Shown piece after piece: positions 27,535 through 36,358 of a DNA stretch of 64,000 nt (position 1 is its first letter; each line of letters opens with the position of its first letter). The translations under genes were made by a program, and so were the position numbers. Under the pieces are notes generated by a model that was not told where the DNA came from, made no database searches, and saw only the letters and a list, made by a program, of their open reading frames with translations. Location of the stretch: the NCBI RefSeq assembly GCF_000590925.1, contig NZ_CP004372.1, positions 1,221,001-1,285,000 on the forward strand. The letters run 5' to 3'. This stretch comes from Roseibacterium elongatum DSM 19469 (GTDB lineage: Bacteria > Pseudomonadota > Alphaproteobacteria > Rhodobacterales > Rhodobacteraceae).

Positions 27535-29526
27535 GTGAAACACCGAACGGTTGCGCTTAACTCCGAGTATATTATTTTGTTAAATGAAGATCCTAAGGCT
27601 ATGGTGGCAAAAGTGGAGCAAGAGACTAAGGAAATTGCCGCACAGGCAGCGGCACAGTTGATCAAGGATGGACTAGGCGCCATTTTTGACAGTCTGAATG
27701 ACAAGCTCAGCCTTGGCAGAGCCCAGTTCATAGAGGGTTTTGAGAGATATTGCTCTCACATGTATGCGAAGAACACTCAAATAAGAACTCTTCATTCAAA
27801 AAACGCACCAGTTTCTCTTTTTGATATTTACGTTGAGTCAAGTTTTGAGGTGGGGGAGGATTTTTTTGACAAGGAACGATTTTCGGAAAAGGAGCTTGTA
27901 ACAAACTTTGTTAATGGGCAGCGAGTGATTGTCAAGGGTAATGGGGGTTCCGGAAAAACTGTCTTCCTTAAACACCTTTGGGTAAGCCTTCTAAAACAAA
28001 AAAAGGAAAAAATTCCAGTTTTTGTCGAACTGCGCCGCTTGAATGATCTTCAAACAATAAACGTGAAGTCCTTCTGCCGGTCTGAGTTGCAAGCTGAAAG
28101 CGTACTTACAAACGGTGTCTTTGAAAAGCTCTGTGAGAGGGGGCGCTTTTCATTCATTTTTGATGGCTTTGATGAGGTGGTTCGCGACAAGAGAAGAATT
28201 GTAGAGCGGCAAATTATCGAACTAGCCGACAGTTATCGAGACTGTAGCTTTTTGGTGTCGGGCCGAGAAGACGATAGATTTTCTTCTTGGAGTGACTTTG
28301 AGGTGTATACAGTCGCGCCCCTAAGTATTGAGGAGGTGCGCGAGCTGATTGAAAAGATAAGATTCGATACGAAGGTAAAAAAGAAGTTTCTTGAGGCTCT
28401 TGATGAGGATTTTTACCAGCAACACAAGAGCTTTCTTTCAAGTCCGCTCCTTGCGGTAATGATGCTAATGACATTCAACGAAAACGCAACCATACCAAGT
28501 AAGCTCACAGGCTTTTATGATAGTGCGTTCCAAACTCTTCTTACTTGGCATGATGCCACAAAGGACTCATTCCAAAGGGATCGCGCCCTTTCTGTGGACG
28601 AGTTTCGGGTGGTTTTCTCTACTTTTGCGCTTCTATCGTATTACGATTCAGTCTTAGAGTTTAACGATTCAGAGCTGCGAAAATATATTGGTAAGGCGCT
28701 GCGCTACCATAAATTCCTTGCCGAAATCGAAGACGTCAGATTGGACTTTTGCGAGTCGGTAAACTTGCTTCAGCGCGACGGACTTAAGTATGTATTCGTC
28801 CATAGGTCTTTCCAAGAGTACTTTGCTGCCGAGTGTGCGATGCACGTGGTCTCAGGGAAGGCTGAAAAGTTTTTAGACGTTTTCTCAAAGCGACTTAGGG
28901 ACAATGTCTTTCTTATGTGTTTTGAGCTACACCCGGAACTCACTTTTGACGCATATTTTGAGCCAAGGGTTTCGCGTTTCCACGAGTTCCATGATAAGTT
29001 AAAATTGGCCAAGACTGGAGTTGAATTCTTGGGTGATATTTATTCGGAGGTTCGTTATGAGTTTTTAGTGAGAGAGTCTGTTTCTGGTTTAATGAATATT
29101 GAATTTCAACCTGCGCACGATGCGTCTGGTATGCTTGATTTCATTGATGCGTGTCAAAGGCTTCGCTCCGACTGGCCGTATGGCTCTGCGGTGAGCGTGA
29201 TGCATAAAATCTTTTATGACTTCTTAAGAAGCGCCATACGAAAGGCTGCGCCACAGAACTCCACTGAGATCGTCGTGCGTATCTCAATAAGCTTTGAGGA
29301 TGGTAATTTTAAATTAAGCGTTCGAAATATAGGCCAGGAAAAGCTGGCGATTGATCAAGTGGCTAGTATCCGAAGCGATTTTCTTGACTCTTCTGACGTC
29401 TTGTTCAATCAGATTCGTACTGATGTTGGGGAAATATTTCAGGCGATTGGCAATTTTGTCGGTGAGCTTGAGAAAGATAGAGAGGAAAAATCAGCTTCAA
29501 TTGATGATATTCTCGGTTTAGCCTAG
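27535..29526 (+). CDS. NACHT-domain STAND NTPase, candidate anti-phage protein
   Basis: A 663-residue protein with a P-loop GNGGSGKT (about residues 135-142), a Walker B FIFDGFDEV (about 206-214, Asp followed by GFDE as in NACHT), a sensor-like SGREDDR, and downstream HRSFQEYFAAE (about 423), the typical NACHT winged-helix-end motif. The N-terminal 115 residues are helical with no recognised effector. The C-terminal 220 residues match nothing I know. Bacterial NACHT proteins are a described anti-phage class. The gene is markedly AT-rich (about 42% GC in a sampled line against roughly 65% around it), with codon use unlike its neighbours, so it is horizontally acquired. GTG start at 27535 just after arfB; ATG 27601 is an alternative. 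Its stop shares CTAG with the pncB stop. Confidence 0.85.
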   Translation: MKHRTVALNSEYIILLNEDPKAMVAKVEQETKEIAAQAAAQLIKDGLGAIFDSLNDKLSLGRAQFIEGFERYCSHMYAKNTQIRTLHSKNAPVSLFDIYVESSFEVGEDFFDKERFSEKELVTNFVNGQRVIVKGNGGSGKTVFLKHLWVSLLKQKKEKIPVFVELRRLNDLQTINVKSFCRSELQAESVLTNGVFEKLCERGRFSFIFDGFDEVVRDKRRIVERQIIELADSYRDCSFLVSGREDDRFSSWSDFEVYTVAPLSIEEVRELIEKIRFDTKVKKKFLEALDEDFYQQHKSFLSSPLLAVMMLMTFNENATIPSKLTGFYDSAFQTLLTWHDATKDSFQRDRALSVDEFRVVFSTFALLSYYDSVLEFNDSELRKYIGKALRYHKFLAEIEDVRLDFCESVNLLQRDGLKYVFVHRSFQEYFAAECAMHVVSGKAEKFLDVFSKRLRDNVFLMCFELHPELTFDAYFEPRVSRFHEFHDKLKLAKTGVEFLGDIYSEVRYEFLVRESVSGLMNIEFQPAHDASGMLDFIDACQRLRSDWPYGSAVSVMHKIFYDFLRSAIRKAAPQNSTEIVVRISISFEDGNFKLSVRNIGQEKLAIDQVASIRSDFLDSSDVLFNQIRTDVGEIFQAIGNFVGELEKDREEKSASIDDILGLA

Positions 29527-30815
29527 ACCACCACTTCAACGCGTTCCTGCTCGCCCACGCCGAACACTCTCTTGTACCGGGCGATCTCGTCTTCCGGCCC
29601 CATGGCCTTCTCGGGGTTGTCCGACAGCTTCACCGTCGGGCGGCCATTGGCGCTGACAGCCTTGCAGACCAGTGAAAACGGCGCAAGTGCGTCATCTGGT
29701 ACCAACCCCCGGAAATCATTCGTCAAAAGCGTGCCCCAGCCAAAGCTGACCCGCACGCGGCCGGCGAATTGGGCGTGAAGCTCTTCGATCTTGTCCACGT
29801 CCAGACCGTCGGAGAAGATCACCAGTTTCTCGCGCGGGTCCTCGCCTCGGGATTTCCACCAGGCGATGGCGATCTCGGCCCCCTTGGCGGGGTCGCCGCT
29901 GTCGATGCGGATGCCTGTCCATTGCGTCAGCCAGTCGGGCGCGTGGGCGAGGAAGCCCTCGGTGCCGTAGGTGTCGGGCAGGATGATGCGCAGGTTGCCC
30001 GAATGCTCCTCGTGCCAATCGGACAGCACGTCATAGGGGGCGCGGGCGAGGTCGGCGTCGCTATCGGCCAGCGCGGCATAGACCATGGGCAGTTCATGGG
30101 CGTTGGTGCCGATCGCCTCGAGGTCGCGGTTTTTCGCGATGAGGCAGTTGGAGGTGCCGGTGAAGGCGTCGCCCAACCCCTCGGACATGGCTTGCACGGC
30201 CCAGTCCTGCCACAGGAAGGAATGGCGGCGGCGGGTGCCGAAATCGGCGATGCGCAGCCCGTCGATGGCGCGCAGGCGGTCGACCTTTTCCCAGAGCTTC
30301 GTCATGGCGCGGGCGTAGAGCACCTGAAGCTCGAACTTGCCCATATGGGCGAGGACGGCGCGGCTGCGCAGCTCCATCAACACGGCAAGCGCGGGGATTT
30401 CCCACAGCATGACCTCGGGCCAGAGGCCTTCGAAGGTCAGCTCGTACTGGTCGCCAATGCGTTCGAGGTGGTAGGGCGGCAGTTGCAGGTTTTCGAACCA
30501 GTCCATGAATTCGGGCGTGAACATCTGGCGTTTGCCGTAGAAGGTGTTGCCGCGCATCCAGGTGCTTTCGCCGCGCTTCAGGCGCAGGGTGCGGATGTGG
30601 TCGAGTTGTTCGCGCAACTCGCCCTCGTCGATCAGGTGGGCCAGCGGAATGCGCGTGGTGCGGTTGATGAGCGAAAAGGTGACCTGCGTGTGGCGGCGGT
30701 TGCGGAACACCGACTGGCACATCAGCAGTTTGTAGAAATCCGTGTCGATGAGCGACCGGACGATCGGGTCGATCTTCCATTTGTGATTGTAGACACGGGT
30801 GGCGATATCGACCAT
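29523..30815 (-). CDS. pncB: Nicotinate phosphoribosyltransferase
   Basis: Converts nicotinate and PRPP to nicotinate mononucleotide in the Preiss-Handler NAD salvage route. The 430-residue protein has PIVRSLIDTDFYKLLMCQSVF at the N-terminus, FGTRRRHSFLWQDWAVQAM (catalytic/PRPP region, including the usual phosphorylated His), GTSNCLIAKNRDLEAIGTNAHELPM and GIRIDSGDPAKGAEIAI. ATG 30815 fits the family N-terminus. pncA lies 3.3 kb away on the same strand, completing the nicotinamide branch. Confidence 0.96.
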   Translation of the reverse strand: MVDIATRVYNHKWKIDPIVRSLIDTDFYKLLMCQSVFRNRRHTQVTFSLINRTTRIPLAHLIDEGELREQLDHIRTLRLKRGESTWMRGNTFYGKRQMFTPEFMDWFENLQLPPYHLERIGDQYELTFEGLWPEVMLWEIPALAVLMELRSRAVLAHMGKFELQVLYARAMTKLWEKVDRLRAIDGLRIADFGTRRRHSFLWQDWAVQAMSEGLGDAFTGTSNCLIAKNRDLEAIGTNAHELPMVYAALADSDADLARAPYDVLSDWHEEHSGNLRIILPDTYGTEGFLAHAPDWLTQWTGIRIDSGDPAKGAEIAIAWWKSRGEDPREKLVIFSDGLDVDKIEELHAQFAGRVRVSFGWGTLLTNDFRGLVPDDALAPFSLVCKAVSANGRPTVKLSDNPEKAMGPEDEIARYKRVFGVGEQERVEVVV

Positions 30816-30879
30816 GGGGGCGTCTCCGGCTGATTGGAGACGGTTAGAGCAAAGGGCGCGGGTTGGATGCAAGGCCCCG

Positions 30880-31272
30880 TCAGTGCCGGACGCGCGCAAA
30901 GAGCGACACGAGAAGCGCCGTGCTCATCCCGAAGGTCAGGATGCCGGCCATGGCCGAGATGGCGCCGAAGATGGGCAGCCCATTGGGCAGGGTCACGTCG
31001 CCATAGCCGAGCGTGGTGTAGGTCACGAGCGAAAAGTAGAGCGCATCCCCGAACCGGGGCAACCCGTCGAAGACGACGATCAGGATGGCCCAAAGCGCCA
31101 CCTGCAGCGTGTGCGACCCCGCGATGACGAGAAAAAGCCGCGCGGCGAGGGCAAGGCGCATGGCCGGGGTGGCGACGACGACACGCGACAGCCGCAACAG
31201 CACCAGCAGGTGGAGAAGGCAAGCGATCACGAAGACCGCCAGCCCTGCGAGGATCTGGCCGGACAGGGTCAC
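30880..31272 (-). CDS. Two-TM potassium channel family protein
   Basis: A 130-residue membrane protein. The selectivity filter TTLGYGDVTL lies near residues 86-95 in a pore loop between two helices (VALWAILIVVFDGL before, FGAISAMAGILTFGMSTALLVSL after), preceded by two more hydrophobic segments at the N-terminus (ILAGLAVFVIACLLHLLVLL, LFLVIAGSHTLQV). It matches the Ion_trans_2 family. There is no RCK/TrkA-N regulatory domain. Start is a GTG at 31272. It is upstream of pncB on the same strand. Confidence 0.85.
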   Translation of the reverse strand: MTLSGQILAGLAVFVIACLLHLLVLLRLSRVVVATPAMRLALAARLFLVIAGSHTLQVALWAILIVVFDGLPRFGDALYFSLVTYTTLGYGDVTLPNGLPIFGAISAMAGILTFGMSTALLVSLFARVRH

Positions 31273-31358
31273 CTTGCCTCGGGTGGACGCGGGCCGAAGC
31301 GGCCGTTCGCCATGCGGGCGATCGTGGCCGACAGGCCGCGGTGGCGTCCGTTGAGAAA

Positions 31359-31430
31359 TCAGTACCTAGCCGCAGCACCGAGGGCAAGCAGGCCCCACAT
31401 CAGGTACGTGACGGGATGTTGTCTGGTCAT
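31359..31430 (-). CDS. Possible 23-residue hydrophobic micropeptide
   Basis: ATG 31430 to TGA 31359 gives MTRQHPVTYLMWGLLALGAA plus ARY, a single short hydrophobic segment after a polar start, in a 258-bp gap between the K+ channel and the methyltransferase genes. No clear ribosome binding site is seen. It may be chance. Confidence 0.25.
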   Translation of the reverse strand: MTRQHPVTYLMWGLLALGAAARY

Positions 31431-31530
31431 GCGCGCGCCTCAGTGAGCTGCACCAGCTTACGTCATTGCAATGATATCTCAATCTCTGCGAAGCCTCGTC
31501 AAACGGAGTGGCGCAAGATAAGGCGTGCTC

Positions 31531-32658
31531 ATGAGCCAATCGAACGAAAATGGTTTGTTCCTCGTCGGCGTGCCGGGGCTGGAAGGCGCGCTGGAGGACG
31601 AGGCACGGCGGCTGGGCTTTGCCGGCGTGCGGCGCGTGGCGGGCGGCGTCGAGGTGGCTGGCGGGCTGGAGGAGGCCGCGCGCGCCAACCGGCAGATGCT
31701 CTGTGCCGTGCGGGTGTTGATGCGCGTGGCCGCGTTCCGGGCGATGCACCTGGCGCAGCTGGACAAGCGGGCGCGCAAGGTGGCGTGGCGCGCGTGGCTG
31801 CGGCCTGACGTCCCCGTGCGGGTCGAGGCGACCTGTCGACGCTCGAAGATCTACGTCAACAAGGCCGCCGTTCAGCGGGTCAGCGGCGCGATCGAGGCGG
31901 CAGGCGTGCCGGTGGCGAAAGACGCCGGGATCGTGGTGAAGGTGCGGATCGACGATGACCTGTGCACGATCAGCCTGGATACGACGGGTGAGGCGCTGCA
32001 CCGGCGCGGGCACAAGACCTTCGTCGGTAAGGCGCCGCTGCGCGAAACGATGGCCGCGGCGTTCCTGTGGGAAATGGGCTTTGACGGCAGCCAGGCGGTG
32101 GTGGACCCAATGTGCGGGTCGGGGACGATTGTGCTGGAGGCGGCCGAGATCGCGGCCGGGCTGGTGCCGGGGCGCTCGCGCAGCTTTGCCTATCACGGGC
32201 TTGTGCGGGGCGAGGCTCTGTCAGCGGCGGATGATTGGCCCGTGGCCGAGGCCGTGCAGGCATATTTGCAGGATAAAGATGGGGCAGGGCGGTTCCTGGG
32301 ATTTGACCGCAATGACGGGGCGATCCGCGGCGCGCGCGAGAATGCCGAGCGGGCGGGCGTGGCCGATTTGTGCCGGTTCGAGCGGCAGGCGATCAGCGAC
32401 TTGCAGCCGCCCCAGGGCGTCGCGCCGGGGATCGTTCTGGTGAACCCGCCCTATGGCGGGCGGATCGGGGACCGGAAACTGCTGTTCGGGCTTTATGGCG
32501 CGCTGGGGCAGGTGCTGGCCGAGCGCTTCGCGGGCTGGTCCGTCGGGATCGTCACCAGCGACGGGGGCTTGGCCAAGGCGACGGAGTTGGCGCTGGACCC
32601 GTTCGGGCCGATCGATCATTCGGGCACCAAGGTGACCCTGTGGCGCGGGCGCATCTGA
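31531..32658 (+). CDS. THUMP-domain class I RNA methyltransferase (RlmL/Trm-like)
   Basis: A 375-residue SAM-dependent RNA methyltransferase. The N-terminal part (GLFLVGVPGLEGALEDEARRLGF, then VRVEATCRRSKIYVNKAAVQRV) is the ferredoxin-like/THUMP RNA-binding module. The C-terminal Rossmann fold has the split SAM sites VVDPMCGSGTIVLEAAEIA and FLGFDRNDGAIRGARENAERAG, and the catalytic IVLVNPPYGGRIGD (NPPY for N2-guanine or related). It resembles the N-terminal methyltransferase of RlmKL, which makes 23S m2G2445. ATG 31531 is preferred over a GTG six bases earlier. Confidence 0.88.
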   Translation: MSQSNENGLFLVGVPGLEGALEDEARRLGFAGVRRVAGGVEVAGGLEEAARANRQMLCAVRVLMRVAAFRAMHLAQLDKRARKVAWRAWLRPDVPVRVEATCRRSKIYVNKAAVQRVSGAIEAAGVPVAKDAGIVVKVRIDDDLCTISLDTTGEALHRRGHKTFVGKAPLRETMAAAFLWEMGFDGSQAVVDPMCGSGTIVLEAAEIAAGLVPGRSRSFAYHGLVRGEALSAADDWPVAEAVQAYLQDKDGAGRFLGFDRNDGAIRGARENAERAGVADLCRFERQAISDLQPPQGVAPGIVLVNPPYGGRIGDRKLLFGLYGALGQVLAERFAGWSVGIVTSDGGLAKATELALDPFGPIDHSGTKVTLWRGRI

Positions 32659-32706
32659 GCCGTTAGACCGGGGCAGGCGCCGCCCCGACCCAGGAGAGCT
32701 GACCGC

Positions 32707-33366
32707 ATGCCAAGCCTCGACTGGCCGACCCTGTTGCGTGAGTTCATCACGCTTTTCGTGGTGATCGACCCGATCGGGTCGTTGCCCGTGTTCCTGTTCG
32801 CCACGGCTTCGGTCCCGCGTCACCTGCATCGACGCTTTGCGATCCGCGCGGTGTTGGTGGCCGCGCTGGTGCTGCTGGCGTTTCTGGTGGGCGGTCAGAT
32901 CCTGCTGGAATCGCTGGGGTTGCGGCTGGGCTCGTTCCAGGTGGCCGGGGGGCTGGTCCTGTTCCTGTTCGCCATGTCCATGATCTTTGGCGAGTCGAAA
33001 TCCACGCGCGAGATCGAAGAGGCCGAGCGCGACCATCTGGCCGGGGCGGTCTTTCCGCTGGCCATGCCATCCATCGCGTCGCCGGGGGCGATGCTGGCCA
33101 TCGTGATCCTGACGGACAATCACACCAACCCGGTCTCGGACCAGGTGGTGACGGCCGGGTTGCTGGTGCTGGTGCTGTTGATCACCTTGCTGATCCTGTT
33201 GGCCGCGCCCTACCTTGTGCGGGTCATCGGGACGACGGGCGCAAGCGTCATCAGCCGGGTCATGGGGATCATCCTGGCCACTGTCGCGGTCGACTCGGTT
33301 CTGGGCGGGTTGGAGGCGCTGGGTCTGTTGCAGATCACGGCACCCGCGCCGGGCCTGGGCGGTTAG
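32707..33366 (+). CDS. MarC-family integral membrane protein
   Basis: A 219-residue protein with six hydrophobic segments and the MarC hallmarks: LREFITLFVVIDPIGSLPVFL at the N-terminus, FQVAGGLVLFLFAMSMIFG, VFPLAMPSIASPGAMLAIVILT and VISRVMGIILATVAVDSVLGGLEALGL. The function of the family is unsettled (once linked to multiple antibiotic resistance). GGAGAG precedes ATG 32707. Its stop overlaps the stop of the convergent gene. Confidence 0.9.
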   Translation: MPSLDWPTLLREFITLFVVIDPIGSLPVFLFATASVPRHLHRRFAIRAVLVAALVLLAFLVGGQILLESLGLRLGSFQVAGGLVLFLFAMSMIFGESKSTREIEEAERDHLAGAVFPLAMPSIASPGAMLAIVILTDNHTNPVSDQVVTAGLLVLVLLITLLILLAAPYLVRVIGTTGASVISRVMGIILATVAVDSVLGGLEALGLLQITAPAPGLGG

Positions 33367-34121
33367 GGCAGGGCCGGTTCATCGCAGCTGAAGGGCGTGC
33401 CATCGGGCAGGACGCAGAGCTGGTCGAAAAAATCATCGCGCAGGGTTTCATAACGCGGCAGGGCGTGAGTTGCGTCGAGTCGGTCGAGATAGGCGCTGCA
33501 ACTGGCGATGTAGTAATCCTGGCGGCGGCTTTCGTTCTCGTACCACAGGGTGAAGGCGGCCTCGCTGGCGGTGAACAGATCGCCGTGGTCGGCCATGCCG
33601 GCGGCGAAGGCGCTGGTCATGTCGGCGTAGCGGGGCAGGTCGGCCAGGGCCTGCCACGGGCCGGGGGCGCCGCCCTCGCGCAGGGCCCAGGCCACGATCA
33701 GGGTGATGGTCATGGCGTCGGCCTCGATCGCCCAGGTGGCGCGGGCATATTCGCGCATCGACAGCCCATCATGGGGGCAGATGCCGCGCCCGAATTGTTC
33801 GACATGGCGGATCTCGTGGGCGAGGATCACCACCTGCAGATCCGCGTTCAACGCAGCATCGACCATCACGGTGTTTGTGGATGGCTCGTAATATCCCATG
33901 GCCACGCCGATATCGGCGGCCAGGCAGATCGTCGGGCCCTCGGCCTGAAGCGCCCGTTGCAGCGAGGGATAGCCGGCGATGACGGGCAGGGCGCGCGACA
34001 GCAGCCTGTCGAGCGCGCTGCCGGACGGGGCGGAATAGGGCGGCGCGACGCAGTCCTGCGCGCTGGCGGGCAGGGGGGCGCAAAGCGCGAGGCACAGGCC
34101 GAGGATCAGGCGCAGCGACAT
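33363..34121 (-). CDS. Exported putative metallopeptidase (HEXXH, DUF6782-like)
   Basis: A 252-residue protein with a signal peptide (LRLILGLCLALCAPLPASA) and a zinc-protease motif HEIRH in VVILAHEIRHVEQFGR near residue 102. A following acidic helix, TWAIEADAMTITLIVAWALR, could supply the third zinc ligand (Glu) as in gluzincins. Six Cys residues suit a disulfide-bonded periplasmic protein. The family name is tentative. It sits between marC (convergent) and pncA (same strand, 11 bases upstream), so it may be co-transcribed with pncA. Confidence 0.65.
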   Translation of the reverse strand: MSLRLILGLCLALCAPLPASAQDCVAPPYSAPSGSALDRLLSRALPVIAGYPSLQRALQAEGPTICLAADIGVAMGYYEPSTNTVMVDAALNADLQVVILAHEIRHVEQFGRGICPHDGLSMREYARATWAIEADAMTITLIVAWALREGGAPGPWQALADLPRYADMTSAFAAGMADHGDLFTASEAAFTLWYENESRRQDYYIASCSAYLDRLDATHALPRYETLRDDFFDQLCVLPDGTPFSCDEPALP

Positions 34122-34132
34122 GCGGGGAAGGC

Positions 34133-34738
34133 TCAGGTCACAGTGACACCGGCCGCGGCCATGCCGTCGCGCGCCGCCGCCAGTGACCCGTTCAGGTCGA
34201 TGGCGCGGCAGAGGTCGCCCCGCACCTCGACCGCGAAGCCCAGTTTCGCGGCATCGACGGCCGAGAAGTTCACGCAGAAATCGGTGGCCAGGCCCACCAT
34301 GGTCAGGTGGTCGATCCCGCGCGTGCGCAGGTAGCCCTCGAGCCCCGTGGGCGTGGTCTGGTCGTTCTCGAAAAAGGCGGAGTAGCTGTCGATCTTGCGC
34401 CGGAACCCCTTGCGGAGGATCAGGTCGGCGCGGGTTGTGTTCAGATCGTCATGGAACGCCGCGCCTTTCGTGCCCTGCACGCAATGGTCGGGCCACAGGA
34501 CCTGTGGACCATAGGGCATTTCGGTCATGTCCATCGGCGCTGCGCCGGGGTGCTGGCTGGCGAAGCTGGAGTGATCTGCCGGGTGCCAATCCTGCGTCAG
34601 GATCACGGCGGGAAACTTCTCCATCAGGGAATTGATGCCGGGCACGATCTGATCGCCCCCCGGCACGGCCAGTGCGCCGCCGGGGCAGAAGTCGTTTTGC
34701 ACGTCGATGACGATCAGGGCATGGGTGGCGTCGCGCAT
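34133..34738 (-). CDS. pncA: Nicotinamidase
   Basis: Hydrolyses nicotinamide to nicotinate, feeding PncB. The 201-residue isochorismatase-fold enzyme shows [20 protein letters not shown] (catalytic Asp of VDVQNDF), [20 protein letters not shown] (metal-binding Asp/His), the catalytic Lys in [20 protein letters not shown] and the nucleophile Cys in [20 protein letters not shown] 34738. All catalytic residues are present. Confidence 0.96.
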   Translation of the reverse strand: MRDATHALIVIDVQNDFCPGGALAVPGGDQIVPGINSLMEKFPAVILTQDWHPADHSSFASQHPGAAPMDMTEMPYGPQVLWPDHCVQGTKGAAFHDDLNTTRADLILRKGFRRKIDSYSAFFENDQTTPTGLEGYLRTRGIDHLTMVGLATDFCVNFSAVDAAKLGFAVEVRGDLCRAIDLNGSLAAARDGMAAAGVTVT

Positions 34739-34808
34739 CTTGAGCCTCCTGTCAGGTTTGGCCAGCCTACGCCTTGAGCGCGGGCATGCAACGACGTATC
34801 TGGCGGGC

Positions 34809-35726
34809 ATGATGATTGTCGCCGCCCTCTACCAGTTCACCCCCTTCCCTGACCCTGCCGTGCTGCGCGGGCCGTTGAGCGCCGTTTGCGAGGCGAATGG
34901 CGTGCGCGGTACGTTGTTGTTGGCGCGCGAGGGGATCAACGGGACCATAGCGGGGCCGCGCGCCGGGATCGACGCGGTGCTCGCGCATATCCGCGCGCTG
35001 CCCGGATGCGCCGAGCTGGAGTGGAAGGAATCGACCGCCGCCGAGATGCCCTTTGGCCGGATGAAGGTGCGGCTGAAGCGCGAGATCGTGACGATGGGCC
35101 AGCCCGATGTGGACCCGTTGGGCGCGGTCGGGGCCTATGTAGACCCGGCGGACTGGAACGACTTGATCTCTTCGCCCGATGTCGCCGTGATCGACACGCG
35201 CAACGATTACGAGGTCGCCATCGGCACGTTCGCGGGTGCGGTCGACCCCGCGACGGACAAATTCCGCGATTTCCCGGCCTGGTGGGCGGAAAACAAGCAC
35301 CGTTTTCACAACAAGCGCATCGCGATGTTCTGCACCGGTGGCATCCGGTGCGAGAAATCGACGGCCTTCCTGAAACAGGAGGGGATAGATGAGGTCTACC
35401 ACCTCAAGGGCGGGATCCTGAAATACCTCGAAGAGGTGCCGGAGGCAGAAAGCCTTTGGCGGGGCGGGTGTTTCGTTTTCGACGAGCGCGTGGCCGTGGG
35501 CCATGGCTTGGCGCAACTGCCCTACACGCTTTGTCGGGCCTGTCGGCGGCCCTTGGCCGAGGCCGATACGGCGCGGCCCGAGTATGAAGAGGGCGTGCAG
35601 TGCCACCAATGCGTGGACGCGTATTCCGAGGCCGACCGCGCCCGGTTCCGCGAGCGTCAGCGCCAGATGCAACTGGCCGAGGCGCGCGGCGCGGCGCATA
35701 TCGGGGCGGATGCGCGGCCCGAGTGA
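34809..35726 (+). CDS. trhO: tRNA uridine-34 hydroxylase TrhO (rhodanese family)
   Basis: Makes 5-hydroxyuridine at tRNA position 34 in an oxygen-dependent route, the precursor of cmo5U. The 305-residue protein has the N-terminal acylphosphatase-like domain ([25 protein letters not shown]), the rhodanese domain with [15 protein letters not shown] and the active-site Cys in [18 protein letters not shown], and a C-terminal zinc-ribbon-like Cys set ([20 protein letters not shown]). Start ATG 34809; ATG 34812 is equally possible. Confidence 0.92.
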   Translation: MMIVAALYQFTPFPDPAVLRGPLSAVCEANGVRGTLLLAREGINGTIAGPRAGIDAVLAHIRALPGCAELEWKESTAAEMPFGRMKVRLKREIVTMGQPDVDPLGAVGAYVDPADWNDLISSPDVAVIDTRNDYEVAIGTFAGAVDPATDKFRDFPAWWAENKHRFHNKRIAMFCTGGIRCEKSTAFLKQEGIDEVYHLKGGILKYLEEVPEAESLWRGGCFVFDERVAVGHGLAQLPYTLCRACRRPLAEADTARPEYEEGVQCHQCVDAYSEADRARFRERQRQMQLAEARGAAHIGADARPE

Positions 35727-35782
35727 ACGCGCGCACAGGATGTGTGCGTTGCGGTCGCCCCGTGGCCGTCTAGCTCAGGCGC

Positions 35783-36349
35783 ATGCGTGATCTGTCCCTC
35801 GATACCCGTTTAGGGCTGCCTGATGCCCTTCAGGTCCTGCTGCAGGAGGTCCCGCGCGAAGCGTGGGATGCGGACCCGAATTTCCACGGTCTGGTCAGTT
35901 TCTGGCTGGAGCGGCACATGATGTTCCGCCAGTTGATGGCGCATATGCGGGCCGAGACCGAGGGGTTTCTGACCGGCGCACGTGACCCGCAGGATTTCGC
36001 ACGGGGCATCGGGCGCTATGGCGGCGTCTTCGTGCAGCAATTGCACGGGCATCACCATATCGAGGATCACCACTATTTCCCGGTTCTGCGCGAAAAGGAT
36101 GCGCGGATCGAGGCGGGGTTCGACCTGCTGGACGCGGATCATCATGCGCTCGACGGGATCCTGAACCGGTTCGTCGAACAGGCGAACGGCGCGATCCGAG
36201 GCGTCGGCGGGGCCGATGCGCGCACACCGGCCGGGGCGCTGCACGCCGGGTTGATCGAGCTTGACCGGCTGATCGGGCGGCACCTTGAGGATGAGGAAGA
36301 CCTGATCGTGCCCGTTATCCTTAAATACGGCGCGGCTGGATTGGGCTGA
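35783..36349 (+). CDS. Hemerythrin HHE domain protein
   Basis: A 188-residue helical protein. His and acidic iron ligands of the hemerythrin fold are visible: SFWLERHMMFR, QLHGHHHIEDHHYFP (HHxxExxH-like), DADHHALDGIL and GRHLEDEEDLIVP. Such proteins bind a di-iron centre and act in oxygen or NO sensing, iron handling or repair. No signal peptide. It stands alone downstream of trhO. Confidence 0.82.
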   Translation: MRDLSLDTRLGLPDALQVLLQEVPREAWDADPNFHGLVSFWLERHMMFRQLMAHMRAETEGFLTGARDPQDFARGIGRYGGVFVQQLHGHHHIEDHHYFPVLREKDARIEAGFDLLDADHHALDGILNRFVEQANGAIRGVGGADARTPAGALHAGLIELDRLIGRHLEDEEDLIVPVILKYGAAGLG

Positions 36350-36358
36350 TACGTCCCT

